A DNA stretch of 64,000 nt from IMG/VR virus record IMGVR_UViG_3300045972_000140, positions 62,001 to 126,000 of that record. One strand, given 5' to 3'. This document shows positions 1-7,997 of the stretch, one piece after another. Each line of letters opens with the position of its first letter. Positions within the stretch are counted from its first letter, which is position 1. This DNA is from a virus. Position numbers and translations under genes: made by a program. The notes beneath the pieces are model-generated. The model made no database searches, was not told the DNA's origin, and worked only from the letters and a program-made list of their open reading frames with translations.

Positions 1-1
1 T

Positions 2-868
2 ATGCGCGATGTACCTATCTTCAACAATGCAGTAGGCATAAATAGATATTACGTGGTTCAAGATGCGTTATATGCTGCAGGTGGTTATGGGCAAAAGTGG
101 TTTCCGCATATATGGATGGTTAGAGCTAAGTTAATGACAGCATCTCCGGAATTTACACAAATCACAGATCAAGCAGCTACAGGACTCACATCGGGTGGTA
201 TCGGACAAGGACTAGGTATCATGTCTGAAGGATTTACCGATACAATGGATGCAAATGGCGATCCAGGATTAGGTTGTAACCCAGACATAAAGGCCTCATT
301 GAATTTATTTTGTAAACTTATTAAAATCACAGACCAGAATGTTGCAGAAGCAGAACAAAATGCATTCTTTGATCCAAAATTCTTCGAAAGTGCAAACTTA
401 TACATATACCTAGATCAAAAGGGTTACCCTGTTATTGGTAGTAATTATTTTAGCGGTGATGGAGCGCCACCTAATTTATCTACAGATTTATCACAAGATT
501 TAGTACCAAGTGGTCCACTTGTTGGTGCAGGCATTGCATTTCCTCCAGGAATGACAGATGGGCAATATTATTTAAGATTAGATTATTACCCAGAACGTCT
601 ATTCCAAAAGCAAGGTACGTGTTATAAACTCATCGAAGTTAATGTGCTAAAGAATTGGACTGCATACAACCGTGTGTTAGATACATTTATTGATAATATT
701 AACGACACAGTTATGCCGGACGGAACTGTATTCCCAGAAAAGCAAGCTGTATCTACTGTAGTAAAACAAAAAGTTGATTTGTACGCGCAACGTAAGAAAG
801 ATACAACAACTAAAGAAAAAGCAAGATCTAAGATTGCAGATGATCGAGCTAAGAAGAAACCTAACTAA
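2..868 (+). CDS. Virion structural protein, unidentified (possibly 5'-truncated by window edge)
   Basis: The reading frame is open from the first complete codon and runs for 288 residues. The ATG at position 2 may be internal, because the window starts one base before it. I do not recognise the family. The gene directly precedes gp15, where T4 carries neck genes 13 and 14, so a neck or head-tail connector role is possible but rests on position only. The sequence is globular, with Tyr/Asp-rich stretches (YYLRLDYYPERLF near residue 187). The C-terminal 40 residues are very rich in Lys, Arg and Asp and look like a charged tail. No signal peptide or membrane segment is seen. The stop at 866-868 lies 14 bases before the putative non-canonical start of gp15. 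Confidence 0.6.
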   Translation: MRDVPIFNNAVGINRYYVVQDALYAAGGYGQKWFPHIWMVRAKLMTASPEFTQITDQAATGLTSGGIGQGLGIMSEGFTDTMDANGDPGLGCNPDIKASLNLFCKLIKITDQNVAEAEQNAFFDPKFFESANLYIYLDQKGYPVIGSNYFSGDGAPPNLSTDLSQDLVPSGPLVGAGIAFPPGMTDGQYYLRLDYYPERLFQKQGTCYKLIEVNVLKNWTAYNRVLDTFIDNINDTVMPDGTVFPEKQAVSTVVKQKVDLYAQRKKDTTTKEKARSKIADDRAKKKPN

Positions 869-882
869 GCGAGGCATCCAAA

Positions 883-930
883 ATAGATTTTTTTTACGAT
901 AGTCAAGTAAGACGTTACTTATTACAATTT
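883..930 (+). other. gp15: N-terminal extension of gp15, probable AUA start codon
   Basis: In frame with gp15 upstream of ATG 931, the codons read (ATA)DFFYDSQVRRYLLQF. This parallels the T4 gp15 N-terminus (YFYNSSFRRYATLM from memory). The frame is closed by TAA at 862-864, and no ATG, GTG or TTG occurs between that stop and 931. ATA at 883-885 is preceded by GAGG at 871-874 with an 8-base spacer, which is ideal Shine-Dalgarno geometry. By contrast, ATG 931 has no purine-rich site before it. A sequencing error is the alternative. Confidence 0.55.
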
Positions 931-2358
931 ATGCGGATATTCTCTGACATAAAAGTCAGGAATGGCCCCGATGCTAACGGACTCTACACTGTCACTCGTA
1001 TACCAATTGTATACGGCGATCCGTCGTGGGTTGTTGCACAACTTATCAAAGGTGGCAGCGAAAATACATTAATGCCGGCACCTATGTTTAGCGCATACAT
1101 AGATAATATTAAGATGGTACCAGATCGCAGACAAGATACTCAATTTGTTAGTAAGATGTCTACGGTAGAAAGAAATGTACAAGGTCTATCAAATAGTCTG
1201 TGCGACGATAACCAAAATCCTACATATGGTAGTCAACCGGGATTTAGATACGATGTAGATCGATATATGCCTGTGCCCTACGACATAACATTCAAATTAG
1301 ATTGCTGGACAACAAATACAACAAACAAATTGCAAGTCTTCGAACAGATTAGTACAGTATTTAATCCATCGATACAATTGCAGCAAAATAGCAACCTTCT
1401 AGACTGGACAAGCATCTTCGAAGTATGGATGGAAGATTTTACTTGGACAAATCGCTCTGTACCGCAAGGCGGAGAAGCAGAGCGTGATGTAATGAGTTGG
1501 AAATTTAAGGTACAGGCATGGATTAATCCTCCTGCCAAAGTTAAACGTAGTTCCCTTATCGCTGAAATTGTTACAAACGTGTTCAGTGATATTGATGTGG
1601 GGTTAGCTGCCGCAACTATAGACAGTAATGAATATGATGTATTTAGGACTTGTTTTGAAGGCATACCAATGCAAATTATTACAACAGAAGGCAATTATAA
1701 GATTTCTGTTACATTGAACGGTACACAAAACGAAATCGTATTACTGAACCAATATGGGCAAGAAGATCCATTGCTGAACTGGCAAAGCCTTATACAAAAG
1801 TACGGGCAGATTACCCCTAATATCACCAAAATTAGGCTTAAATTAGACCCTAACATCGAAGTAAGCGATTCTGACATTATAGGCAGTATTACACAAGATC
1901 CTGCACGTCAAAATGTACTGTTTTTCGTACCCGATGTGGACACAATGCCTGCAAGTACGATTCCGCCCATTAACGATATTATTGACCCAACTGAAGTCAC
2001 GCCGGGCGATGGTCTCCCTATTGCAGCCGTTGGTCAACGATATCTCCTAACATCGAGCGATAGTGCAGGTGAAGAAACTGCTATACCTGCTGGTGTAACT
2101 ACTAGTCCGTGGGGCCCTAATATCATTGCATATCCTAACGATGTTATCGAGTTTAACGGCGGTAGCTGGAAGGTCATCTTTGATTCTAAGAACTCGACAG
2201 GGTTAAATTATGTAGTAAATAATTCAAATGGCATACAATATACATTTGACGGTAAGAATTGGCACTACACATACCTAGGTATCTACAGCCCGGGATACTG
2301 GAGAATCGATAATATTATTTCAGCGCCAAATGGAACTACAGTCAACCAATACGACTGA
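931..2358 (+). CDS. gp15: Tail sheath stabiliser / completion protein gp15
   Basis: Homologue of T4 gp15, which caps the top of the contracted or extended tail and joins it to the head. The order of conserved segments matches T4 gp15 as I remember it: IFSDIKVR, then RIPIVYG, then a hydrophobic run with FSAYIDNI, then PVPYDITFKLDCW followed by an EQISTVFNPSIQL helix, then WKFKVQAWINPPA. The C-terminal ~250 residues extend beyond the T4 length (272 aa) and are unassigned. The first canonical start is ATG 931, but the T4-like N-terminus continues upstream in frame (see 883-930). Homology therefore says this ATG is probably internal and that translation starts at an AUA codon at 883. Confidence 0.85.
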   Translation: MRIFSDIKVRNGPDANGLYTVTRIPIVYGDPSWVVAQLIKGGSENTLMPAPMFSAYIDNIKMVPDRRQDTQFVSKMSTVERNVQGLSNSLCDDNQNPTYGSQPGFRYDVDRYMPVPYDITFKLDCWTTNTTNKLQVFEQISTVFNPSIQLQQNSNLLDWTSIFEVWMEDFTWTNRSVPQGGEAERDVMSWKFKVQAWINPPAKVKRSSLIAEIVTNVFSDIDVGLAAATIDSNEYDVFRTCFEGIPMQIITTEGNYKISVTLNGTQNEIVLLNQYGQEDPLLNWQSLIQKYGQITPNITKIRLKLDPNIEVSDSDIIGSITQDPARQNVLFFVPDVDTMPASTIPPINDIIDPTEVTPGDGLPIAAVGQRYLLTSSDSAGEETAIPAGVTTSPWGPNIIAYPNDVIEFNGGSWKVIFDSKNSTGLNYVVNNSNGIQYTFDGKNWHYTYLGIYSPGYWRIDNIISAPNGTTVNQYD

Positions 2359-2388
2359 AGATAGATCTATTTTGTTGATATATACATT

Positions 2389-2835
2389 ATGGACAACATA
2401 GATCAAAACAAGATGGGTGTAGGGGCATTAATTGTCTCAGTAAAAACCAGCAGGGTTCTTTTAAATATGAGAGCCCCGCATAAAACGCACGCACTCCAAT
2501 GGTCGTTGTTTGGCGGTATGGTTGAAAAGAATGAACAACCTAAAGATGCATTACTACGCGAACTTAGCGAAGAAATGAATTTTATTCCCGACATCGAAAA
2601 AATTTACCCGTTTGATGTGTATCAAAGCAAAGATAAACATTTCAAATACTATAGTTTTATATGTATTGTAATGGATGAATTTGTTCCTGAACTTAATCAC
2701 GAAAATTGCGGATACGCCTGGATAGATGTAGGTGTTTGGCCTAGACCAATGCACCAAGGTGCAAGAATAAGTTTCTGTAATTTAAAAGCAGAAGAACGAA
2801 TTAGAATGATTTTAAATCAGCATCCGATAGCATAG
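2389..2835 (+). CDS. Nudix hydrolase
   Basis: The 148-residue protein carries a Nudix box at residues 43-65: G, five residues, E, seven residues, then RELSEE. This is the Mg2+-binding catalytic signature of enzymes that hydrolyse nucleoside diphosphates linked to another group. The usual Gly after the EE pair is replaced (MN), a mild deviation. Phage Nudix enzymes act on dinucleoside polyphosphates, ADP-ribose, oxidised nucleotides or RNA caps; the substrate cannot be read from the sequence. The 3' end overlaps the convergent glycosyltransferase gene by 35 bases. No strong Shine-Dalgarno is visible before ATG 2389. Confidence 0.85.
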   Translation: MDNIDQNKMGVGALIVSVKTSRVLLNMRAPHKTHALQWSLFGGMVEKNEQPKDALLRELSEEMNFIPDIEKIYPFDVYQSKDKHFKYYSFICIVMDEFVPELNHENCGYAWIDVGVWPRPMHQGARISFCNLKAEERIRMILNQHPIA

Positions 2836-3475
2836 GCACTGCACCGCGGTATGTACTAAGTTCGTACCACTTCTTCATTTCTTTAGTAATATCTCTATTA
2901 GAATCAATAAATATTTTATGTACATCTTGACGACGATGATGTTGTTTATCGTGCTGTACCCAATAATATCCGTTAATCGGCACGCATAGAGCGCCATTAT
3001 TGTATGCCGCATCTGTACGCATTAGCCATTCTATTGTCCCACGTATACCTGAACTATTGGCAAGATCAATACACCTAGATGTTATACATTTTGTATTGAA
3101 TGCAGTCATATGGTGTACTATTTGTGGATTAAGCGGAAACTGATCATATTTAACTTTTTTCTCACCTAATTCTTGTCTACCATCTTTATATACTTTTGTT
3201 TCATATGTATAAACAACGCCTGGTTGATATTTACGCATTGCCTCTAATACATAATGCAGGCTGTCTTTAGGAATATAATCATCATCATCAACAAATACAA
3301 CTATATCATTTAATTTAATTGCATCATATCTAGCATATGCTAGTTTTTCTGGTTCTTTTAATTCTATTATTTCGTGTTTGCACCCGGCGGGTAGGGCATC
3401 CTTGACAGATTGAATGCACTTAGATATATCTCTATTCCAATCTGGGTTAGTGTGAGTTATTACTGTTAAATTCAT
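2801..3475 (-). CDS. GT2-like glycosyltransferase
   Basis: This 224-residue protein begins with the classic GT-A opening (MNLTVITHTN, then an amphipathic helix with CIQSVKDAL). It carries an acidic metal-binding DxD-type motif, VDDDDYIPKDSL, at residues 62-73. This supports transfer of a sugar from a nucleotide-sugar donor. The acceptor is unknown; phage DNA, virion glycoprotein and host polysaccharide are all possible. The protein is short for a GT2 enzyme, so it holds little beyond the catalytic domain. The 3' end overlaps the Nudix gene on the other strand. ACTAAATA at 3481-3488 (minus) sits just upstream and resembles the late promoter, but would leave almost no leader. Confidence 0.75.
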   Translation of the reverse strand: MNLTVITHTNPDWNRDISKCIQSVKDALPAGCKHEIIELKEPEKLAYARYDAIKLNDIVVFVDDDDYIPKDSLHYVLEAMRKYQPGVVYTYETKVYKDGRQELGEKKVKYDQFPLNPQIVHHMTAFNTKCITSRCIDLANSSGIRGTIEWLMRTDAAYNNGALCVPINGYYWVQHDKQHHRRQDVHKIFIDSNRDITKEMKKWYELSTYRGAVPMLSDADLKSF

Positions 3476-3491
3476 TATTATATTTAGTCAC

Positions 3492-3517
3492 AAAAAAGCC
3501 CCTTGCGGGGCTTTTTT
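3492..3517 (-). terminator. Intrinsic terminator after gp23
   Basis: A perfect 11-bp stem AAAAAAGCCCC / GGGGCTTTTTT encloses the loop TTGC. Read on the minus strand, it follows the gp23 stop by about 40 bases and ends in a T-run, closing the capsid operon. The A/T symmetry means it could also act on the plus strand. Confidence 0.9.
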
Positions 3518-3555
3518 ATTTGACTTGTCAAAGAGTTGCAAGCAACTCGGTTGGA

Positions 3556-4728
3556 TCAATAGAACTTCAATGTAGAAGAGTCGATACCAACTTTAGACAA
3601 GTAATCCGCTGCGTTACCAAAGGAATTAGCTGTATTTGTAAGTTCCAAGTAACCGTAGCGTGTCATAAACGAAACTACTGGTTCAAATGTTTGTGGATCC
3701 ATAACTGGACCAACGCTCATCAATGGAATGTATGGGCAGTAGTATGCTGCTGCGTCTGTTTCTGTAGGACCCTTGTAGCCCATAAGAATAGCATCGCCAT
3801 CAGCTGCGTACTGGTTAACATAAACGCGCATTGTGGAGTTCAATGTACCAACAAACTTTGTGTTTGTAGGTGCTTCGAATGTACCTTCTGTTGTACGTGC
3901 AAACGATGATGTTGTTGCAGACTGAAGAATTGTTAACGCTGTAGGCGAAACAACACACCAGTTAGCAGCACCACGACGTGTACGTGCAGCAATCAAGTTA
4001 GCCTGTTGGTTGATCATAACTGCAAGAGCAGCCATTTCGTCACCAACGTATGTAGCTGTACCAGAAACCGCAGCTTGGTTGAATGTTGTTGGTGCAACTG
4101 GAACTAACGAACCTAGTTTGAACAACATTTCTTGGTCGATTTCAACTGTAATTTCTTGTGCAAGAGCTTGCATAATTTCAGCTTCAATGTCGATACCGTG
4201 GATTGCGTTTGCATCTTGTGCAGCTTCAAATGTCCAACGTGCAGATAACTTACGTGTCTTAGCTTCTACTGTCTCTTTCAAGATTTGGATGCTAAGTTTG
4301 TTACCTGGTACGCCTTCCATACGTGCTGTAGAAGCAGCGCCTGGATCAGCAACAACTTCATTACCCGAATATGCCTTAGCAATTTCGAATGGACCTAATG
4401 CTTCAGTACCAGCAGTAACGCCAGCTGCTGTGTTCGCATAACGAACGCGCAATGTATGGATTTGACCAACAGGGCCAGTCATAGGCTGAACGCCCATGAT
4501 TTCGTTAGCGATAACAGTCGGCATAACACGACGGATAAGCGGTAACATTACCTTGTTAAGTACAGCGATATTACCCGCTTGTGTTGCACCTGCAGTAGCC
4601 GATTCAGCTAAGTATCTACGAGTGTTTTCAAACACTACGTCCATAGACTGACGACGGGTTCCTTTAAGGCCTTCTAAAAGGGCTTCTTTTGTAGCGCCCC
4701 AGTTTGATTCAAATAGCTTTGTTGCCAT
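3556..4728 (-). CDS. gp23: Major capsid protein gp23
   Basis: T4-type major capsid protein that forms the hexons of the head. Diagnostic segments are present: a hydrophobic helix then IANEIMGVQPMTGPVGQIHTLRVRY (T4 has an equivalent GVQPMNSPTGQ), and KLSARWTFEAAQDANAIHGIDIEAEI, which matches T4 AQDLRAVHGMDAEAE. The C-terminus retains VGPVMDPQTFEPVVSFMTRYGY. At 390 residues it is well below T4 gp23 (521) and lacks much of the insertion domain. A gp21-type cleavage near residue 50-65 is likely by homology. AGGAG lies 5 bases before the ATG. The gene follows gp22 with a 13-base gap and is the last gene before the terminator at 3492-3517. Confidence 0.97.
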   Translation of the reverse strand: MATKLFESNWGATKEALLEGLKGTRRQSMDVVFENTRRYLAESATAGATQAGNIAVLNKVMLPLIRRVMPTVIANEIMGVQPMTGPVGQIHTLRVRYANTAAGVTAGTEALGPFEIAKAYSGNEVVADPGAASTARMEGVPGNKLSIQILKETVEAKTRKLSARWTFEAAQDANAIHGIDIEAEIMQALAQEITVEIDQEMLFKLGSLVPVAPTTFNQAAVSGTATYVGDEMAALAVMINQQANLIAARTRRGAANWCVVSPTALTILQSATTSSFARTTEGTFEAPTNTKFVGTLNSTMRVYVNQYAADGDAILMGYKGPTETDAAAYYCPYIPLMSVGPVMDPQTFEPVVSFMTRYGYLELTNTANSFGNAADYLSKVGIDSSTLKFY

Positions 4729-4741
4729 TATATTCTCCTAT

Positions 4742-5860
4742 TTACTTTCTAATTCCGGCTAAGGATAAAATCTTTTGTAAGTCTGACGTATCTTCAGATA
4801 CTTCAGTTTGAGCGACCACCGCTCTGTCGCCTGACCTGGCCGACAATGTTGCTTCATTCAACTGCGTCTTTCCAGGCGCAGGTTTACGTGCTTCAGCTTC
4901 ATTTAGAACGCTAGGCAAGTACTTGTTGTACGAAGCCTGTAAATTCTTTGTCTGAACCGACTCAAGCAATTCCTTCATTACCCCGCGTTTGTCTTTCGAC
5001 AACGGAGCAAGCAACTCATTCATAACTTTCTGTCTTACGACTAAGTCTTGTGATGCCTTAAGTTTTGTATCCATTGACTCAACTAAAGTCTTGCTCTTTT
5101 TAACAGTTTCCTGTAAAGCTTTCATTTGTTGATTCTTAGATTCAACTACCTTCTGCATTTTGCTGATTTCTGTACCTTCGTTAAGGTAAGAAGTCATAAA
5201 TTCAGCAGCAACGCTTTCAAAAATCTTACGACCGAAGTCGTTTTCACGAGCAACGCGAATGTCTTCTTTGAACTGACTAATTTCAGTACGAAGAGTCTTC
5301 TCGATGTTTGACTCGATGATTTGTGCAGCACGCTTGATGAATTGTGTCTTTGTCTCTTGTAACTGTTGCTTGCCTTCTGTAACCATCTTGACTTTCTGTT
5401 CAACTAAGGACTTCTTATCAATACGGAATTCACGAATTTCTTCTGCAAGTTGCTTCAACAAGAAATTTTCAAGTTTTGCGAAGTTTTCTTTCATCGCTTT
5501 CTTTTCAGAGTAAAACTCTTTCATTTCTCTTGCTACTGACTCAGTGATGAATTTGTTTAACATTCCAGTGTGTTCTGTTAGCTTGCTCTTATAAGCAATG
5601 CGTTCTTCGACAAGTTTTCTCTTGTCATCGGCGAATTCTTCAAGTTCAACGCGGACTTTGTCTGTTAAGAAACGATCCATTGATTCAACTAGGACGCCTT
5701 TGTCGTGTTCGAACTTACGTGCAAACTCTTCACGGAGTGTTGACGCAACTTCTTCACGGGCTTCAGCAATCTTAGATTCCCACAAACCTACGATTTGTGT
5801 TCTAGTATCTTCGGATAATCCAACGCTTTCACTCAAGAGTTCATCTAATTTTTTTGCCAT
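4742..5860 (-). CDS. gp22: Prohead core scaffold protein gp22
   Basis: A highly charged, almost entirely helical 372-residue protein with repeated Glu/Lys/Arg heptads, including helices such as MKEFYSEKKAMKENFAKLENFLLKQL. It lies between the prohead protease and gp23, exactly where T4 gp22 lies. T4 gp22 (269 aa) forms the scaffold around which the shell assembles and is degraded by gp21 during maturation. The C-terminal third (residues ~310-372, with GDRAVVAQTEVSEDTSDLQKIL) is less coiled. The extra length relative to T4 suggests a longer coiled-coil core. The start ATG at 5860 has AGGAG upstream, in the short gap after gp21. Confidence 0.9.
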   Translation of the reverse strand: MAKKLDELLSESVGLSEDTRTQIVGLWESKIAEAREEVASTLREEFARKFEHDKGVLVESMDRFLTDKVRVELEEFADDKRKLVEERIAYKSKLTEHTGMLNKFITESVAREMKEFYSEKKAMKENFAKLENFLLKQLAEEIREFRIDKKSLVEQKVKMVTEGKQQLQETKTQFIKRAAQIIESNIEKTLRTEISQFKEDIRVARENDFGRKIFESVAAEFMTSYLNEGTEISKMQKVVESKNQQMKALQETVKKSKTLVESMDTKLKASQDLVVRQKVMNELLAPLSKDKRGVMKELLESVQTKNLQASYNKYLPSVLNEAEARKPAPGKTQLNEATLSARSGDRAVVAQTEVSEDTSDLQKILSLAGIRK

Positions 5861-5871
5861 CTTGAGTTCTC

Positions 5872-6513
5872 CTAAATTTTTAACTCTTGAATAAATCTCT
5901 GAAGGTCTTTGACAAGCTGTTTCTGTGCTGCGGCTTCAGTTAATGCTTCCCTTGCGGTTACCATTACTCTAGAGCCACCTCTCATGTTCATAAGACTTTC
6001 ATATACTGTCCTCGGATACGCATTAGGAGCACTTGGTTGTGCAACGATGTCAACTGTTACAATTTCAAAATCTGAAACTGAACCGTCGTCACCAACGTTT
6101 CCGGAACCACGGGATGAAACCCCCAACTTTGCGCCCGACTTCAGCAATGTACTAATAATGCTACCCATCGGAGTTGGTACGATCTTCAACTTACCGTAAC
6201 CATCTGCACCTTCCATCCACATCTCGGTGATAAGGTGACTAACGCGGTCAAGGTTAATAGAAAGCTCTTCCGGGTGGTCAAGCTCTCCCATAACTGATTG
6301 TCCGCTACTTAACTTTTCAGTAATAGTTTTAACTGCTTTAGCAATTTCTCTAGCAGGATAGACACGCTGGTTTTGGTTTCTTACGTCACCCTGGATAAAG
6401 ATCCCTTTCATGCAGAGATCTTTACCACCAGACTTATTATCTTCTTCTAATAGAGTTACGTGTGCCTTATCAAAAGACAAGTACTCGTATAGTTTATTTG
6501 CCATAGTTGCCAC
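5872..6513 (-). CDS. gp21: Prohead maturation protease gp21
   Basis: Serine protease of the herpesvirus/T4 prohead protease group, which cleaves scaffold and capsid proteins in the prohead. The catalytic residues expected from the family are visible: His in GELDHPEE (about residue 80), Ser in LGVSSRGSG (about 133-134) and Asp in VDIVAQPSAPNAYP (about 155). NLDRVSHLITEM, between His and Ser, is typical. The length (213 aa) matches T4 gp21 (212). The first in-frame start is GTG 6513, with ATG 6504 three codons later. AAGGA is only 3 bases from the GTG and 12 from the ATG, so the start is undecided. The gene lies between the acidic core protein and gp22. Confidence 0.95.
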   Translation of the reverse strand: MATMANKLYEYLSFDKAHVTLLEEDNKSGGKDLCMKGIFIQGDVRNQNQRVYPAREIAKAVKTITEKLSSGQSVMGELDHPEELSINLDRVSHLITEMWMEGADGYGKLKIVPTPMGSIISTLLKSGAKLGVSSRGSGNVGDDGSVSDFEIVTVDIVAQPSAPNAYPRTVYESLMNMRGGSRVMVTAREALTEAAAQKQLVKDLQRFIQELKI

Positions 6514-6519
6514 TAATCC

Positions 6520-7566
6520 TTACGCTGGCTTCTTTGTTAATGGTGACTTGGAGAATCCGTCGCCTGCAACTTTTCCGCCTGTGTACTTAGCTGTAGTATC
6601 GGCCTTAATACCGGAGTTCTTAGGAGTGATTTTTACATTGTCTGTAATTGTCTTGTCTGCCGCTGAATCACCGTTATATTTGCCGTACTCACCACCAGAG
6701 CCGCCGTTGCCGCCGATCTTAGTTGGCTTACCGCCGTAGTCTTTACGTGCTGGAATAGATGTATATGGAGACTTGTTTTGTTCAGCACCTAATGGTGTGT
6801 CTTTACCAGTTCCAACTAACTTAGCTGTACCGCGTTGACCTGTATCGGCTACTTTAGACAAAAATTGTGTTTCTTCGTCTACTTTCTTTTCGCCTTTCTT
6901 CTTAAGGTCACCCTTCTTAGCTTGTTTAGCTACTTCAAGTTTTTCTGCTTTCTTCTTTTCGTGAATACGTGCAACAACTTCGCCAACGACTTGTTCGTCG
7001 CCGCCCATACCTGGCATTCCACCTGGTGCGCCGCCCATTTCATCATCGCCGCCGAATTCATCATCGCTGCCGAATTCATCTTCAATGCCTTGTTCCATAC
7101 CACCTAAGTCTGCGTGATTTGGCTCTTGCACTTCTTCGCCCATAAGTGCGTCAAATTCTGCACGAAGTTCAGCAAGTTGAGACTCTAGGTCTTCAACGCG
7201 ATCTTCAACATCGCCTTCGCCCATTTCTTCGCCACCGAATTCATCTTCTGCGTCGTCATCGGCAAAATCATCTTCTGCATCACCGCCTTCTTCGTCGTCG
7301 CCTTCTGCTTCGCCGTCGTTTTCTTCGTCGGCATCAATTTCTGCTTCGTCGTCGGATATTTCTTTTGTAAAGTCTTTACTTGGATCGCCACCGACTTCGT
7401 CATCACTGCCAGCTTCTTCTTCGACATCGTCTTCTTCTGTAACAATGCTTTCGTAGATAGTTCTTGCTTTTTCAACGATAATCTGATGGAGAATTTCAGC
7501 TGCCTGGTCGGAGTCTTCAGATAGTAATAGATCCAATACTCTTTCTAGCTTTTGTTGTTGTGACAT
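6520..7566 (-). CDS. Acidic prohead core protein (gp67/gp68-like position)
   Basis: A 348-residue protein with a short helical N-terminus, a long Asp/Glu-rich central region (residues ~45-190, including Gly-rich acidic repeats of the form DDEFGGDDE), then a Lys-rich segment and a Gly/Lys/Thr C-terminus. It lies between the portal side of the operon and gp21, where T4 encodes the small core proteins gp67 and gp68. Composition and position, not sequence identity, support a prohead core role. Translation is assigned to ATG 7566 because GGGAGA lies 6 bases upstream. An in-frame ATG 39 bases earlier lacks a site. The upstream leader has an inverted repeat that could mask this GGGAGA (7573-7644). 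Confidence 0.7.
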   Translation of the reverse strand: MSQQQKLERVLDLLLSEDSDQAAEILHQIIVEKARTIYESIVTEEDDVEEEAGSDDEVGGDPSKDFTKEISDDEAEIDADEENDGEAEGDDEEGGDAEDDFADDDAEDEFGGEEMGEGDVEDRVEDLESQLAELRAEFDALMGEEVQEPNHADLGGMEQGIEDEFGSDDEFGGDDEMGGAPGGMPGMGGDEQVVGEVVARIHEKKKAEKLEVAKQAKKGDLKKKGEKKVDEETQFLSKVADTGQRGTAKLVGTGKDTPLGAEQNKSPYTSIPARKDYGGKPTKIGGNGGSGGEYGKYNGDSAADKTITDNVKITPKNSGIKADTTAKYTGGKVAGDGFSKSPLTKKPA

Positions 7567-7572
7567 GTATAA

Positions 7573-7644
7573 TCTCCCTTGATTAAATAAAGTTCCAATA
7601 ACCATCTTAAATGGTATTAATGGTATTTAACTCAAAGAGGGAGA
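7573..7644 (-). promoter_or_regulatory. Leader hairpin masking the core-protein ribosome site, with late-like promoter in the loop
   Basis: On the minus strand, TCTCCC and TTGA (separated by a 3-base bulge, 7632-7644) pair with TCAAGGGAGA (7573-7582), which holds the Shine-Dalgarno of the core-protein gene. GTTAAATA (7624-7631) follows the left arm directly and contains the late-promoter core TAAATA. A small inner hairpin (ACCAT/ATGGT) lies in the loop. RNA entering from upstream would contain both arms. RNA started at the late-like promoter would contain only the right arm. Confidence 0.45.
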
Positions 7645-7702
7645 ATGTGCGTGGATATGGCCGTAAAAGGCGGCTTTTTGTAAGTTTGTGTGACGCTGTA
7701 TT

Positions 7703-7710
7703 TATTTAGT
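7703..7710 (-). promoter_or_regulatory. Late-like promoter ACTAAATA
   Basis: ACTAAATA on the minus strand, between the 75-aa gene and the prohead core gene, keeps the TAAATA core of the phage's GATAAATA late motif. It would drive core protein, gp21, gp22 and gp23. Confidence 0.4.
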
Positions 7711-7767
7711 CTGGTATGTGCGCTCATAAACAACTGCTATAAGTTGTTATTAAGTATTACATACCAG
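7711..7767 (-). repeat. Two-tier inverted repeat at the end of the 75-aa gene
   Basis: Outer arms CTGGTATGT (7711-7719) and ACATACCAG (7759-7767) are perfect. Inner arms AACAACT (7730-7736) and AGTTGTT (7742-7748) are perfect. The outer right arm covers the last codons and stop of the 75-aa gene. There is no T-run, so it may be an RNA-processing or pause hairpin rather than a simple terminator. Confidence 0.6.
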
Positions 7768-7984
7768 GAAGGCCGCCGCCTTCCGGTTCTGCTGATACGC
7801 CATACATATCTGGTAAGAAATTAACGTGCTGGGCTGTTTCAAATCGTTCTATGTCGCGTGCTTTTCTAAGTTTCTGTATGTGAACCATAGTAAGGCGTGG
7901 GCGACGAGTATCATCCATTTGGGCAATGCCTAACTCGTCATCTGCAGGATTGTAGAATTCTACTAACATTTCTTTTGCTTTCAT
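7757..7984 (-). CDS. Small conserved-looking head-operon protein (75 aa)
   Basis: ATG 7984 starts a 75-residue protein with a basic central stretch (DTRRPRLTMVHIQKLRKARDIERFE) and a Gly/Pro-rich end. It sits 13 bases after the portal gene stop, inside the head operon, where T4 carries gene 67 (80 aa, prohead core). Composition differs from the acidic T4 gp67, so I do not assign the name. A longer ORF reaching back to 8104 overlaps the portal gene and has no ribosome site near its start. AAGG lies about 11 bases before ATG 7984. Confidence 0.6.
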   Translation of the reverse strand: MKAKEMLVEFYNPADDELGIAQMDDTRRPRLTMVHIQKLRKARDIERFETAQHVNFLPDMYGVSAEPEGGGLPGM

Positions 7985-7997
7985 ATTAATATTTACC

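Noticed and set aside
7660-7679. Terminator-like GCCG/CGGC hairpin followed by five T on the plus strand
   Set aside because: The stem is only 4 bp and no plus-strand gene lies upstream; no role can be supported.
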